From the NCBI GenBank assembly GCA_022706165.1, contig JAKJDA010000189.1, forward strand, positions 1 to 6,099: a stretch of 6,099 nt of DNA, given 5' to 3'. The stretch is from Candidatus Hydrogenedentota bacterium. Lineage in GTDB: Bacteria; Hydrogenedentota; Hydrogenedentia; Hydrogenedentales; SLHB01. Position numbers and translations under genes: made by a program. The notes beneath the pieces are model-generated. The model searched no databases and had not been told where the DNA came from. It saw nothing but the letters and a program-made list of their open reading frames with translations. This document shows positions 1 through 6,099 of the stretch, piece after piece; within the stretch, counting starts at the first letter, position 1, and each line of letters starts with the position of its first letter.

Positions 1-949
1 GCCGCGCCGTAACCCGGTCGATTAGCCACGCGCCCAGCAGCGCCCACGCCCCCACAATCAGGAAATACTTGCATAGCAACGCACAGCCAAACGCAAGGCC
101 GCTCAACAAGCCGTAGCGCCACGGCCTTCCGCTCGTAAGCGCCGCCCGCCAACAAAGCAGGGCCAACGCCACAAAAAACAGCGCCGGAACTTCGCCGTAT
201 AGCGTTCGGCCAAGATATGTCGATCCGAACGAGAAAGTCATCAAAAGCAGACCGAGGGCGGCGGCGCGATCGCCAAGCACAGGCCGGATCAGAGCGAAAA
301 GGGCGATGCACAAGGCCAGGAAATACGTGGCCATGATCGCCCGCGCTCCCGCAAGGCTCGAACCGGCCAATCGAAAAATCGCGGCAATGGGCAGGATGAC
401 CGGCGGGCCGACCGAGTCGTAGTCATCGAATTTTTCAAAGCCCAACGCGGGATGTCCTGTGGCGTATAGACCATATGCGGCGAGATTGCGCGCCACAATG
501 AGATGATGGATCTCATCCGGCTCCGCATGGGGATAGGCGTGCATGCGAGGCAAGACCATCAACGCGGCGATCGCGAGGGCAGGCAGCCACCATCGCCAAC
601 AGGAGACGAGGGAACGTTTCGCGTCTTCCGTGGAATCTCCGGATGGATCGGGGGCTGGGATGCGCGCCGTCTTCAGATTCCGTGCAAAGCGCCACAGCGA
701 AACGAGGGCGATGACCGCGAATCCTGCAGATTTTGCCAGAAGGCGGTAATAGGGGCGCCCTCCCTCTTCCGACAACACAGGGGCGGACGCTAGAAGTAGA
801 AAGCATCCCGCACACACCGTGAAGGCGGCGCACAGAAACGCGAGCAGCCATGCCGTTCCTCTTGCTATTTTCATAGCATGCGGCGCGCGCGCGATCCGCG
901 GCATGGGGGGCGGCGCGTCGGATTGCGTCGAACGGCGGGCAGTTGCCAT
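1..949 (-). CDS. GT-C superfamily membrane glycosyltransferase (PMT/ArnT-like), 3' end cut by window edge
   Basis: The frame is open from ATG at 949 to the left edge without a stop, giving 316 residues and no C-terminus. An AGGGG ribosome site at 956-960 sits 6 bases before the ATG, which decides the start. The protein is rich in hydrophobic segments. Segments near residues 34-54 and 74-88 form an N-terminal extension, followed by a charged linker (about 93-119). Another membrane segment (about 121-134) leads into an exposed loop with the acidic motif EPDE (143-146) and ARNLAAYG (153-160). Further segments follow, including GEVPALFF (252-259) and CKYFLIV (293-299). An acidic pair in the first external loop is the hallmark of GT-C enzymes, which move a sugar from a lipid-phosphate carrier to an acceptor outside the cytoplasmic membrane. 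The acceptor and the sugar cannot be told from the sequence. The family call is by eye; the C-terminal half that would separate GT39 from GT83 lies outside the window. Confidence 0.78.
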   Translation of the reverse strand, partial: MATARRSTQSDAPPPMPRIARAPHAMKIARGTAWLLAFLCAAFTVCAGCFLLLASAPVLSEEGGRPYYRLLAKSAGFAVIALVSLWRFARNLKTARIPAPDPSGDSTEDAKRSLVSCWRWWLPALAIAALMVLPRMHAYPHAEPDEIHHLIVARNLAAYGLYATGHPALGFEKFDDYDSVGPPVILPIAAIFRLAGSSLAGARAIMATYFLALCIALFALIRPVLGDRAAALGLLLMTFSFGSTYLGRTLYGEVPALFFVALALLCWRAALTSGRPWRYGLLSGLAFGCALLCKYFLIVGAWALLGAWLIDRVTAR

Positions 950-955
950 GTATTT

Positions 956-960
956 CCCCT
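956..960 (-). promoter_or_regulatory. Ribosome binding site of the GT-C glycosyltransferase
   Basis: On the minus strand AGGGG lies 6 bases upstream of the ATG at 949. This supports that start over the in-frame methionines at residues 16 and 26, which have no comparable site. Confidence 0.6.
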
Positions 961-1023
961 GTGACGGCCTTCATGAGATGGAAACGATCACGCGTTCTGC
1001 GCCAGCCCACGGAGTGGTCGATG

Positions 1024-2526
1024 TCAGCCCTTCGAATCCGTCTGGCGAATGGCATGAATGCTGTGCTGGCGGCCGTAGAAATAATAAATGCCCAGGCCAA
1101 CCAGCAACCACAATAGGAGACGCCACCAGTTTCCAGGAGGCAGCGACAACATCAGGATGAAGCAAAACAACACGCCGAGAATAGGCGTTAGCGGAACAAA
1201 GGGGCAGCGAAATGGCCGTTGCGCATGGGGATGAATGCGGCGCATAACGAGCACGGCCAAACACACGATGACGAACGCCAGCAACGTGCCGATGTTGACG
1301 AGTTCCAACAGGAAACGAAGCGGCAGCAGCGCGGAGATCGTGCCGACGCATATTCCCGTGAGAATGGTCGATTTCCACGGCGTGCGGAATTTTGGGTGAA
1401 TCGCCGCAAAAAAACTCCTGGGCAACAAGCCGTCGCGCGCCATGGCCAACAGAACGCGCGGCTGACTCAACATGAGCACCATCTGCACGGAGGTGATTCC
1501 CGCAAGAGCTCCGATCGACACCAGGAAATGAGCCCACGGGAGCCCCGCGTTTTTGAACGCGGCAGCCACCGGCGCGTCAACGTCGATCTGCGAGGACGGG
1601 GTCATGCCGGTCACGACCGAGGCGACGGCGATATAGAGGAACGTGCAGATCAGCAGCGACGCGATAATGCCGATGGGGACGTCGCGCTGTGGATTGCGGG
1701 CTTCCTCGGCCTGGGTGGAGACGGAGTCGAACCCGATGTACGCGAAAAACATGAGGCCCGCCCCTGCCAACATTCCGATGGGATGCCCGCCGGGTCCGGT
1801 CTGGCCCCACACGAATTTTTCGCCGAAAAAGCTCAGACCTTTCCATCCATATGGCGCGAAGGGCGTCCAATTCGCGGGATTGATGTAGAACGCGCCCACC
1901 ACGATCACGAACGCAATCACCGCAAGCTTGATAAGAACGATGACGCCGTTGAACCGGGCGCTCTCGCGAATGCCCAGCACGAGAATCAGAGTCAAGACCC
2001 CGGAGATTGCGAATGCCGGCAGATCGATCCATGTTCCCGTCGCCGTCAGATGCCCGGTCGCCGCATCGATGTCAAACGGTGCGCGGGACAGCGCGTGCGG
2101 CACGGAAAGGTCGAATATGCCGATAAAGCTCTGGAAATAATGGGACCATCCATGGGAGACCGAAGCCGCCGCGACCGTATACTCCAAGACGAGGTCCCAG
2201 CCGATGATCCAGGCGAACAATTCGCCAAGGGTGACCGAAGCGTATGTGTAGGCCGATCCGGCGACGGGGGCCATCGAAGCGAACTCCGCATAACACAAGG
2301 CCGCAAAAATGCACGCGACGCCGGAAACCATGAGGGAGACAATAATCGATGGGCCGGTGATGTCGTGGGCGACCGTGCCAATGACAACAAAGATGCCCGC
2401 GCCGATGATCGTGCCGATGCCGAGCGCTGTCAGCGAAACAGGCCCCAAAACCCGGCGCAACCGGTGTTCCCCCGCCATTTCTGCGAGTAGGTCATCAAGA
2501 GATTTTTTTTTGAAAAACCGTTTCAT
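1024..2526 (-). CDS. APC-superfamily amino acid permease, cationic amino acid transporter (CAT) type
   Basis: A complete 500-residue membrane protein that should import amino acids across the cytoplasmic membrane by proton symport or exchange; the substrate cannot be read from the sequence. The first helix carries GIGTIIGAGIF (36-46), the unwound substrate-binding stretch of APC transporters. ALCYAEFASMAPVAGSAYTY (76-95) covers helices 2-3. FAYIGFDSVSTQAEEARNPQ (261-280) followed by RDVPIGI is the signature of the CAT branch around helix 6 and the following loop. SQPRVLLAMARDGLLP (354-369) is another CAT-like block. About 12 hydrophobic segments and a basic N-terminus (KRFFKKK) fit the family length of roughly 450-500. 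The start at 2526 is preceded by a G-rich stretch (2531-2536), a weak ribosome site. The gene is separated from the upstream operon by 155 bases with its own promoter candidate. The glycosyltransferase follows after 74 bases with no terminator-like hairpin between, so the two may be co-transcribed. Confidence 0.9.
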   Translation of the reverse strand: MKRFFKKKSLDDLLAEMAGEHRLRRVLGPVSLTALGIGTIIGAGIFVVIGTVAHDITGPSIIVSLMVSGVACIFAALCYAEFASMAPVAGSAYTYASVTLGELFAWIIGWDLVLEYTVAAASVSHGWSHYFQSFIGIFDLSVPHALSRAPFDIDAATGHLTATGTWIDLPAFAISGVLTLILVLGIRESARFNGVIVLIKLAVIAFVIVVGAFYINPANWTPFAPYGWKGLSFFGEKFVWGQTGPGGHPIGMLAGAGLMFFAYIGFDSVSTQAEEARNPQRDVPIGIIASLLICTFLYIAVASVVTGMTPSSQIDVDAPVAAAFKNAGLPWAHFLVSIGALAGITSVQMVLMLSQPRVLLAMARDGLLPRSFFAAIHPKFRTPWKSTILTGICVGTISALLPLRFLLELVNIGTLLAFVIVCLAVLVMRRIHPHAQRPFRCPFVPLTPILGVLFCFILMLSLPPGNWWRLLLWLLVGLGIYYFYGRQHSIHAIRQTDSKG

Positions 2527-2574
2527 ATTTCCCCCCGCATCCTTTCGGGCGCCCTTGCTTCCAATGGCACAAAA

Positions 2575-2604
2575 ATACTAGTTTCCGATCGGGGGGGATG
2601 TCAA
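2575..2604 (-). promoter_or_regulatory. Sigma70-like promoter for the amino acid permease
   Basis: On the minus strand a perfect TTGACA (2599-2604) is followed after 18 bases by TAGTAT (2575-2580), which matches the -10 consensus at four of six bases. Transcription would start near 2568 and give a leader of about 40 bases before the permease ATG at 2526. The spacer holds a run of seven C and the palindrome CCGATCGG (2585-2592), which could be an operator, but that is a guess. The site lies in the only sizeable gap of the window, directly upstream of a gene, which raises the likelihood. It assumes a housekeeping sigma factor with the usual preference. Confidence 0.5.
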
Positions 2605-2618
2605 TGTGCTTACGTTCC

Positions 2619-2638
2619 AAGGCAAGGCGACGCGACGC
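2619..2638. repeat. Paired tandem pentamers upstream of the permease promoter
   Basis: On the plus strand the 20 bases read as AAGGC twice, then GACGC twice, without interruption. They end 14 bases upstream of the -35 box of the permease promoter. Short repeats at this distance can bind an activator, but two copies of five bases also arise by chance in GC-rich DNA. Confidence 0.25.
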
Positions 2639-2659
2639 ATGGGGAGCGGAAGACTGTTG

Positions 2660-2679
2660 TCTCGCATCAAGGCGCGAGA
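2660..2679 (-). terminator. Weak hairpin just after the ferredoxin/small-subunit gene
   Basis: A perfect 6-base-pair stem (TCTCGC at 2660-2665 against GCGAGA at 2674-2679) with an 8-base loop starts 3 bases after the stop codon at 2682-2684. No T-tract follows on the minus strand, so it is not a typical intrinsic terminator. It may only stabilise the 3' end of the operon transcript or be chance. Confidence 0.2.
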
Positions 2680-2681
2680 GG

Positions 2682-3440
2682 CTATGGCAGTCGCCCCAGC
2701 AAGCGCAATAGGCCGTCAAGGATGGTCGCGGGATGCGGCGGGCAGCCGGGGATGTAGAGATCGATGGGGAGGGCGGAAGTCGCGCCGTCGTGGCATTCGG
2801 CATGGTCACGGTAGGGGCCGCCGCTGATGGCGCAGGCTCCGACGGCGATGACGAACTTGGGCGCGGGCGTGGCGTCGTAGGTCTTCGTGAGGGCGAGGGC
2901 CATGTTTTGCGTCACGGGGCCGGTCACAACGATGCCGTCGGCGTGACGGGGCGATGCTACGAACTGAATGCCGAAACGTCCGAGGTCGTATACGACGGTG
3001 CTGAGCACGTTGAGGTCGGCCTCGCAGGCGTTGCAGCCGCCCGCGCTGACCTGGCGCAATTTGAGCGACCGGTCAAAGACGCTACGGCTCTTCGCGTCGA
3101 GCGCTTCGGCCAAAGCATAGGTCTGGGCATCGGTCACGTGCAGGGCTTTCCTCTCTCGCGCGGCCATGCGATGGTTCGATGTGAAATGGATCGCCCCGGT
3201 TGCGCAGATTTCTTCGCACAGCCCGCAGAATAGGCAACGGCCCAAATCCAACGAAGGTCGCTTGTCCAAGAGTATCGCACCCGTTGGGCAGGCTTCGGCG
3301 CATGCGCGGCACTCTTCGAGACACGTCCCGGCCTGCATTTCGGGGCGTCCGCGAAAGCGGTCCGGCAACGCCGGCGGCTCTTTCGGAAAGGCAGCAGTCC
3401 GGTGCTTCTGACGTATTCGTTCGAGCAACGTTGCGATCAT
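2682..3440 (-). CDS. hyfI: Fused ferredoxin / small subunit of an energy-converting hydrogenase-related (Ehr) complex (HycF+HyfI/NuoB-like)
   Basis: A 252-residue iron-sulfur protein on the cytoplasmic side of the membrane complex, passing electrons to or from the large subunit. The N-terminal domain binds two 4Fe-4S clusters: C40, C44, C47 and C51-Pro, then C69, C72, C75 and C79. The first motif has three instead of two residues between its first two cysteines. A linker (about 85-130) leads to a NuoB/HyfI-like domain with all four ligands of the proximal cluster: C136 and C139 in GGCNACE, C203 in VGACAISGG and C233 in PGCPPHP. The CxxC spacing is that of group 4 hydrogenases, not the CC pair of complex I NuoB. 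In E. coli the ferredoxin (HycF/HyfH) and small subunit (HycG/HyfI) are separate proteins, so this is a fusion. The ATG at 3440 follows GAGG (3447-3450) by 6 bases, and the large-subunit stop is only 9 bases upstream. It is the last gene of the operon. The symbol reflects family membership, not proven hydrogenase function. Confidence 0.9.
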   Translation of the reverse strand: MIATLLERIRQKHRTAAFPKEPPALPDRFRGRPEMQAGTCLEECRACAEACPTGAILLDKRPSLDLGRCLFCGLCEEICATGAIHFTSNHRMAARERKALHVTDAQTYALAEALDAKSRSVFDRSLKLRQVSAGGCNACEADLNVLSTVVYDLGRFGIQFVASPRHADGIVVTGPVTQNMALALTKTYDATPAPKFVIAVGACAISGGPYRDHAECHDGATSALPIDLYIPGCPPHPATILDGLLRLLGRLP

Positions 3441-3449
3441 GGCGCGCCT

Positions 3450-4967
3450 CTACAAATCATGTCCACAGTAGGACAAGTTGAAACTCTTATTGCACAGCGG
3501 GAAGTCGGATATCTGCTGCCCGCGCAGCGACATCGCGAGGCCCATCCAATTGTGGAAGGACGGGTCAACGACCTTGTATGCCGCGAAACGGCCTTTCGCA
3601 TTGGTGACGGCGACGTGGCACACTTCACCGCGCCAACCTTCGACCAACGACGCCGCGATGTGTTCCGATGCAATGGCGCGCGCGTCTGTCCGTGTTGGGC
3701 CGTCTGGCAAGGCGTTGATGTGTTCGCGGATGTACGCGACGGATCGCTGGATTTCGAGCCAGCGCACCAACGCGCGCGCGAGCACGTCGCCGGTGTCCCA
3801 CGACGAAGCCGGCACCTGCGCGAAGCGGTAGATGCCCGATGGGAAATCGGTGCGCGTGTCGCGGTCGCTTCCAGAGGCGCGCGCCGACGGACCGACGAGG
3901 CCAAGTGTTGTGCAATCGCGCAAGGAAACCGTTCCGACGCCCTCAAATCGCGCCATCACGGATGGAGCCTCGAATAACAGATCCGCCGCGCCGGTCACGT
4001 CGCGAAACGTTGCATCCAGTCGCGTCGCCAATTCCTCGCATCGCGCGTCGTCGAGGTCCCACGCCACGCCGCCGGGTCGCACCAAGCCGCGCCCAAAACG
4101 GTTGCCGCAGATCAAGGCGGTCATGTTCAGAAAATCGCCGCGCAGACGCCCACAGAACGACATTGTCGGCAGATAGCCCACGTCGCCCGCCAATGCGCCG
4201 AGGTCGCCGGCGTGATTGGCCAAGCGTTCAAGTTCTAGCGCGATGCCGCGAATCGCCGAGGCGCGCGCGGATGCGGTCGCGCCGCTCAGCGCTTCGATGA
4301 TTTCGCAATAGGCCGTGCCATGTCCGATGGACGTGTCGCCCGCGAGAGTTTCCATGTAGTGCGCGGCGCGCGCATGCGGCCCGCCCAGCATCGCACGCTC
4401 AACGCCGCGATGCTGATATCCCAACGCGATCTCGAGATGCAACACGTCTTCGCCGTGGCATTGAAAACGAAAATGGCCGGGTTCAATGATCCCGGCATGC
4501 ACGGGACCGACGGCCACTTCATGCGCCTCTTCGCCCTCGACGCGGTAGTAGTCCGTCACGCACGGCGCAATCGGCGCCTTGTCGTCGCGCGCCCATGCAT
4601 CATGGCCCGCGCGATAGGAATGATGGTAGCGAATGGGCTTCAGCCAAGGATGTCCTTCTGGACGGATGCCCCACTGCTCGGCGATTTCGCGCTCGAACCA
4701 ATGTGCCTGCGGGCAGTCCGGCGTCAATGCGGGATAGGCCTCGCCCGGCTCCGTCGCGAGGACCTCCAACACGCCTTCTTGACTGCGCGCAAGGACTGCG
4801 ACGAGTCGGACGGATCCATTATCGTTCTCGTATCCGAAAAACGATGCGATCCGCGCTTCTTCCGCGACGGAGTTAATGATGGCCGTGCGAAACAGGTCGG
4901 TCGAGAGGACCGGCAGGTCGCGCAACGGAACCGCATCGCCGTTGGCAAGCAGCATGGGGGCGAACAT
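3450..4967 (-). CDS. hyfG: Large subunit of an energy-converting hydrogenase-related (Ehr) complex (HyfG/HycE-like, NuoC-NuoD fusion) lacking NiFe ligands
   Basis: A 505-residue protein. Residues about 25-130 resemble the 30-kDa NuoC subunit, with FEREIAEQWGIRPEGHPWLK (91-110). From about 150 on it resembles NuoD and hydrogenase large subunits: GPVHAG (154-159), LEIALGYQHRGVE (178-190), LERLANH (246-252) and RPGGVAWD (297-304). In active group 4 hydrogenases the nickel is held by RxCGxC and DPCxxC. Here the first motif reads LAGDTSIGHGTAYC (208-221), with no CxxC, and the second reads FNLSYC (496-501), keeping only C501. The protein ends at GHDL, four residues later, so there is no tail for a maturation protease. 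It is therefore probably not a hydrogenase; the partner substrate is unknown. I chose ATG at 4967, 6 bases after AGGAGG. A GTG one codon upstream (4970) is in frame but only 3 bases from that site. The ATG shares its A with the upstream TGA, implying translational coupling. The symbol denotes family only. Confidence 0.92.
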   Translation of the reverse strand: MFAPMLLANGDAVPLRDLPVLSTDLFRTAIINSVAEEARIASFFGYENDNGSVRLVAVLARSQEGVLEVLATEPGEAYPALTPDCPQAHWFEREIAEQWGIRPEGHPWLKPIRYHHSYRAGHDAWARDDKAPIAPCVTDYYRVEGEEAHEVAVGPVHAGIIEPGHFRFQCHGEDVLHLEIALGYQHRGVERAMLGGPHARAAHYMETLAGDTSIGHGTAYCEIIEALSGATASARASAIRGIALELERLANHAGDLGALAGDVGYLPTMSFCGRLRGDFLNMTALICGNRFGRGLVRPGGVAWDLDDARCEELATRLDATFRDVTGAADLLFEAPSVMARFEGVGTVSLRDCTTLGLVGPSARASGSDRDTRTDFPSGIYRFAQVPASSWDTGDVLARALVRWLEIQRSVAYIREHINALPDGPTRTDARAIASEHIAASLVEGWRGEVCHVAVTNAKGRFAAYKVVDPSFHNWMGLAMSLRGQQISDFPLCNKSFNLSYCGHDL

Positions 4968-6099
4968 CACATTCCTCCTAACGAACGGGCCGCTTCGTGC
5001 AATAGCGCGTTCAGGGCCGGCGGCACGTAAAACCCGAGAAGCAGCACGACGATCGCAAGCGCAGCGGGCGGCGCGATGGCCTGCCAGCTCTCGTGCGCGG
5101 AGGCGTTGATCGGCCTGTCGGGCGGCGGGCCCTGCGCCATTGCCAACACGCTACGCGACATGCCAATGAACACGAGCGACAAGAAGGCGATATAGGCGAT
5201 CGCCACGATGTAGCGCCCTTGATTCAACGCGGCGCGCAGGATGGTGAACTCGCTCATGAACGTGCCGAATGGCGGCGACCCGGCAATGGCGAAGAAACCC
5301 GCCACCCACAAGAACGACGTTGCGGGCAACGTGCGGGCGAGTCCGGTCACGTCGCGCGTCGATTTGCTGCGATACGCCGCCAAGAGCAGCGCTTTTGTGA
5401 AGGAGTGGTTCACGGTGTGCAACATTGCGCCGAACGCGCCGATGCCGCCGAGTCCGAGACCCAGCGCAAGGATTCCCATATGCTCGACGCTCGAATACGC
5501 GAGCAAGCGTTTATAGTCGGCCTGTTCGAGAAGGAACACGGCGGCAAGGCCTATCGAGAACAAGCCGAACGCCACAAGCAACTGTTGCGCGAAAACCTGT
5601 TGCCCCGCCCCCACAAACACCTGCATCATGCGCAAAATGCCCAGGAACGCACAGTTCAGCAGCGCGCCCGAAAGAAGTGCCGATACCATTGAGGGGGCTT
5701 CGCTATGCGCGTCAGGCAACCAGGTGTGGAGAGGGGCAAGGCCCATTTTGGCGCCGTATCCTACGAGTAGAAAGATGAACGCGGCCTTCATCCAGGCATG
5801 TTCGAGTTGCCCTGCCTGCGCGACGAGATCAACGACGCGCATGCTGCCTTCGAGGCCGCTTCGCTCGGCGCCGAGCGCCAGAAAAAATATGCCCAACAAG
5901 GCAAGCGCAACGCCCACCGAGCAAATCATCAAGTACTTCCACGTCGCTTCAAGCGAGCGATGGTGGCGATGGAAGTAGATCAACGGCGCGCTCGCCAAGG
6001 TGCTCGACTCGATAGCGACCCACAGCAAACCGAAATGCTGACTCACGGTCACCAGCGTCATCGTCGCGAGGAAAAGCAGCAGACACCCCGTAAATACCG
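4967..6099 (-). CDS. hyfF: HyfF/NuoM-like proton-antiporter membrane subunit of the Ehr complex, 5' end cut by window edge
   Basis: The frame is open from the right edge to TGA at 4967-4969, giving 376 residues. E. coli HyfF has 526, so roughly the first quarter is missing. It belongs to the Mrp-antiporter-like family that moves protons or sodium in complex I and group 4 hydrogenases. HyfF-type blocks include VAIESSTLASAPLIYFHRHH, LEATWKYLMICSVGVALALL, APLHTWLPDAHSEAPSMVSA and LAYSSVEHMGILALG. The charged residues of the ion path are present: Glu in ESSTL (codon 6008-6010), Lys in GYGAKMG (5747-5749), Lys in HSFTKALL (5393-5395) and Glu in FMSEF (5249-5251). The methionine at 6061 is internal: residues upstream of it (VFTGCLLLFLAT) continue a membrane helix. 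The gene overlaps the large-subunit start by one base. Sequence alone does not tell whether it pumps protons or sodium. Confidence 0.93.
   Translation of the reverse strand, partial: VFTGCLLLFLATMTLVTVSQHFGLLWVAIESSTLASAPLIYFHRHHRSLEATWKYLMICSVGVALALLGIFFLALGAERSGLEGSMRVVDLVAQAGQLEHAWMKAAFIFLLVGYGAKMGLAPLHTWLPDAHSEAPSMVSALLSGALLNCAFLGILRMMQVFVGAGQQVFAQQLLVAFGLFSIGLAAVFLLEQADYKRLLAYSSVEHMGILALGLGLGGIGAFGAMLHTVNHSFTKALLLAAYRSKSTRDVTGLARTLPATSFLWVAGFFAIAGSPPFGTFMSEFTILRAALNQGRYIVAIAYIAFLSLVFIGMSRSVLAMAQGPPPDRPINASAHESWQAIAPPAALAIVVLLLGFYVPPALNALLHEAARSLGGM
4974..4979 (-). promoter_or_regulatory. Strong Shine-Dalgarno site deciding the large-subunit start
   Basis: AGGAGG on the minus strand lies inside the last codons of the HyfF-like gene. 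It is 6 bases from the ATG at 4967 and 3 bases from the alternative GTG at 4970. The spacing favours the ATG, which overlaps the upstream stop as TGATG. Confidence 0.75.

Noticed and set aside
950..1023. Possible terminator or promoter between the permease and the glycosyltransferase
   Set aside because: Only a 4-base-pair hairpin without a T-tract and no convincing -35/-10 pair were found.
513..1100. 195-codon minus-strand frame overlapping the glycosyltransferase start
   Set aside because: It is out of frame with the glycosyltransferase, which has membrane segments, motifs and a proper ribosome site; the alternative product is Arg- and Ala-rich without motifs.
971..1537. 188-codon minus-strand frame inside the permease
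   Set aside because: It is a shifted frame of the permease; the permease frame has the family signatures over its whole length.
1219..2490. 423-codon open frame on the plus strand opposite the permease
   Set aside because: Its product is rich in Arg, His, Asp and Gln with no recognisable domain, and it lies entirely antisense to a clear permease. Long antisense frames are expected in GC-rich coding DNA.
4320..5030. 236-codon open frame on the plus strand across the large-subunit and HyfF-like genes
   Set aside because: It spans the junction of two well-supported minus-strand genes, has no ribosome site that stands out and no family resemblance.
2682..6099. Functional formate hydrogenlyase or group 4 NiFe hydrogenase
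   Set aside because: Overall similarity to Hyf/Hyc suggests it, but the large subunit lacks RxCGxC and DPCxxC and has no cleavable tail.
2682..6099. NADH:quinone oxidoreductase (complex I) nuo operon
   Set aside because: The small subunit has hydrogenase-type CxxC rather than tandem CC, is fused to a ferredoxin domain, and the membrane subunit resembles HyfF more than NuoM or NuoL; the gene order F-G-I also matches hyf.

Overview
The window is a compact, GC-rich stretch of bacterial DNA in which every convincing gene is on the minus strand. From right to left (5' to 3' of transcription) it holds the end of a membrane-bound respiratory or hydrogenase-like operon, then an amino-acid permease with its own likely promoter, then a GT-C type membrane glycosyltransferase that runs off the left edge. 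No RNA genes, insertion sequences, CRISPR arrays or long gene-free stretches were seen. The longest gap between genes is 155 bases (2527-2681). The organism cannot be named from this window. Base composition, standard Shine-Dalgarno sites and a sigma70-like promoter fit a high-GC bacterium.

Right part (2682-6099): three tightly packed genes for a HyfF-like antiporter subunit (cut by the right edge), a HyfG/HycE-like large subunit (NuoC and NuoD domains joined) and a small subunit that fuses a two-cluster ferredoxin domain to a HyfI/NuoB-like domain. The first two overlap and the last two are 9 bases apart, so they should be co-transcribed. This is the order seen in hyf/hyc group 4 hydrogenase operons. 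The large subunit, however, has lost three of the four cysteines that hold the NiFe centre and ends four residues after its last cysteine, with no tail for a maturation protease. The iron-sulfur ligands of the small subunit and the charged pumping residues of the HyfF subunit are intact. The complex therefore best fits the energy-converting hydrogenase-related (Ehr) complexes, a known family with no established reaction, in which an ion-pumping membrane arm is joined to an electron-transfer arm that is not a hydrogenase.

Middle (1024-2681): a 500-residue APC-superfamily permease of the cationic amino acid transporter type. A 155-base gap precedes it, with a good -35/-10 pair, so it is probably transcribed separately from the Ehr operon.

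Left (1-949): the first 316 residues of a polytopic glycosyltransferase of the dolichyl-phosphate-mannose/ArnT-like GT-C superfamily, with an unusual N-terminal extension of two extra hydrophobic segments. It lies 74 bases after the permease and could be read from the same transcript. No functional link between these two genes and the Ehr complex can be seen.
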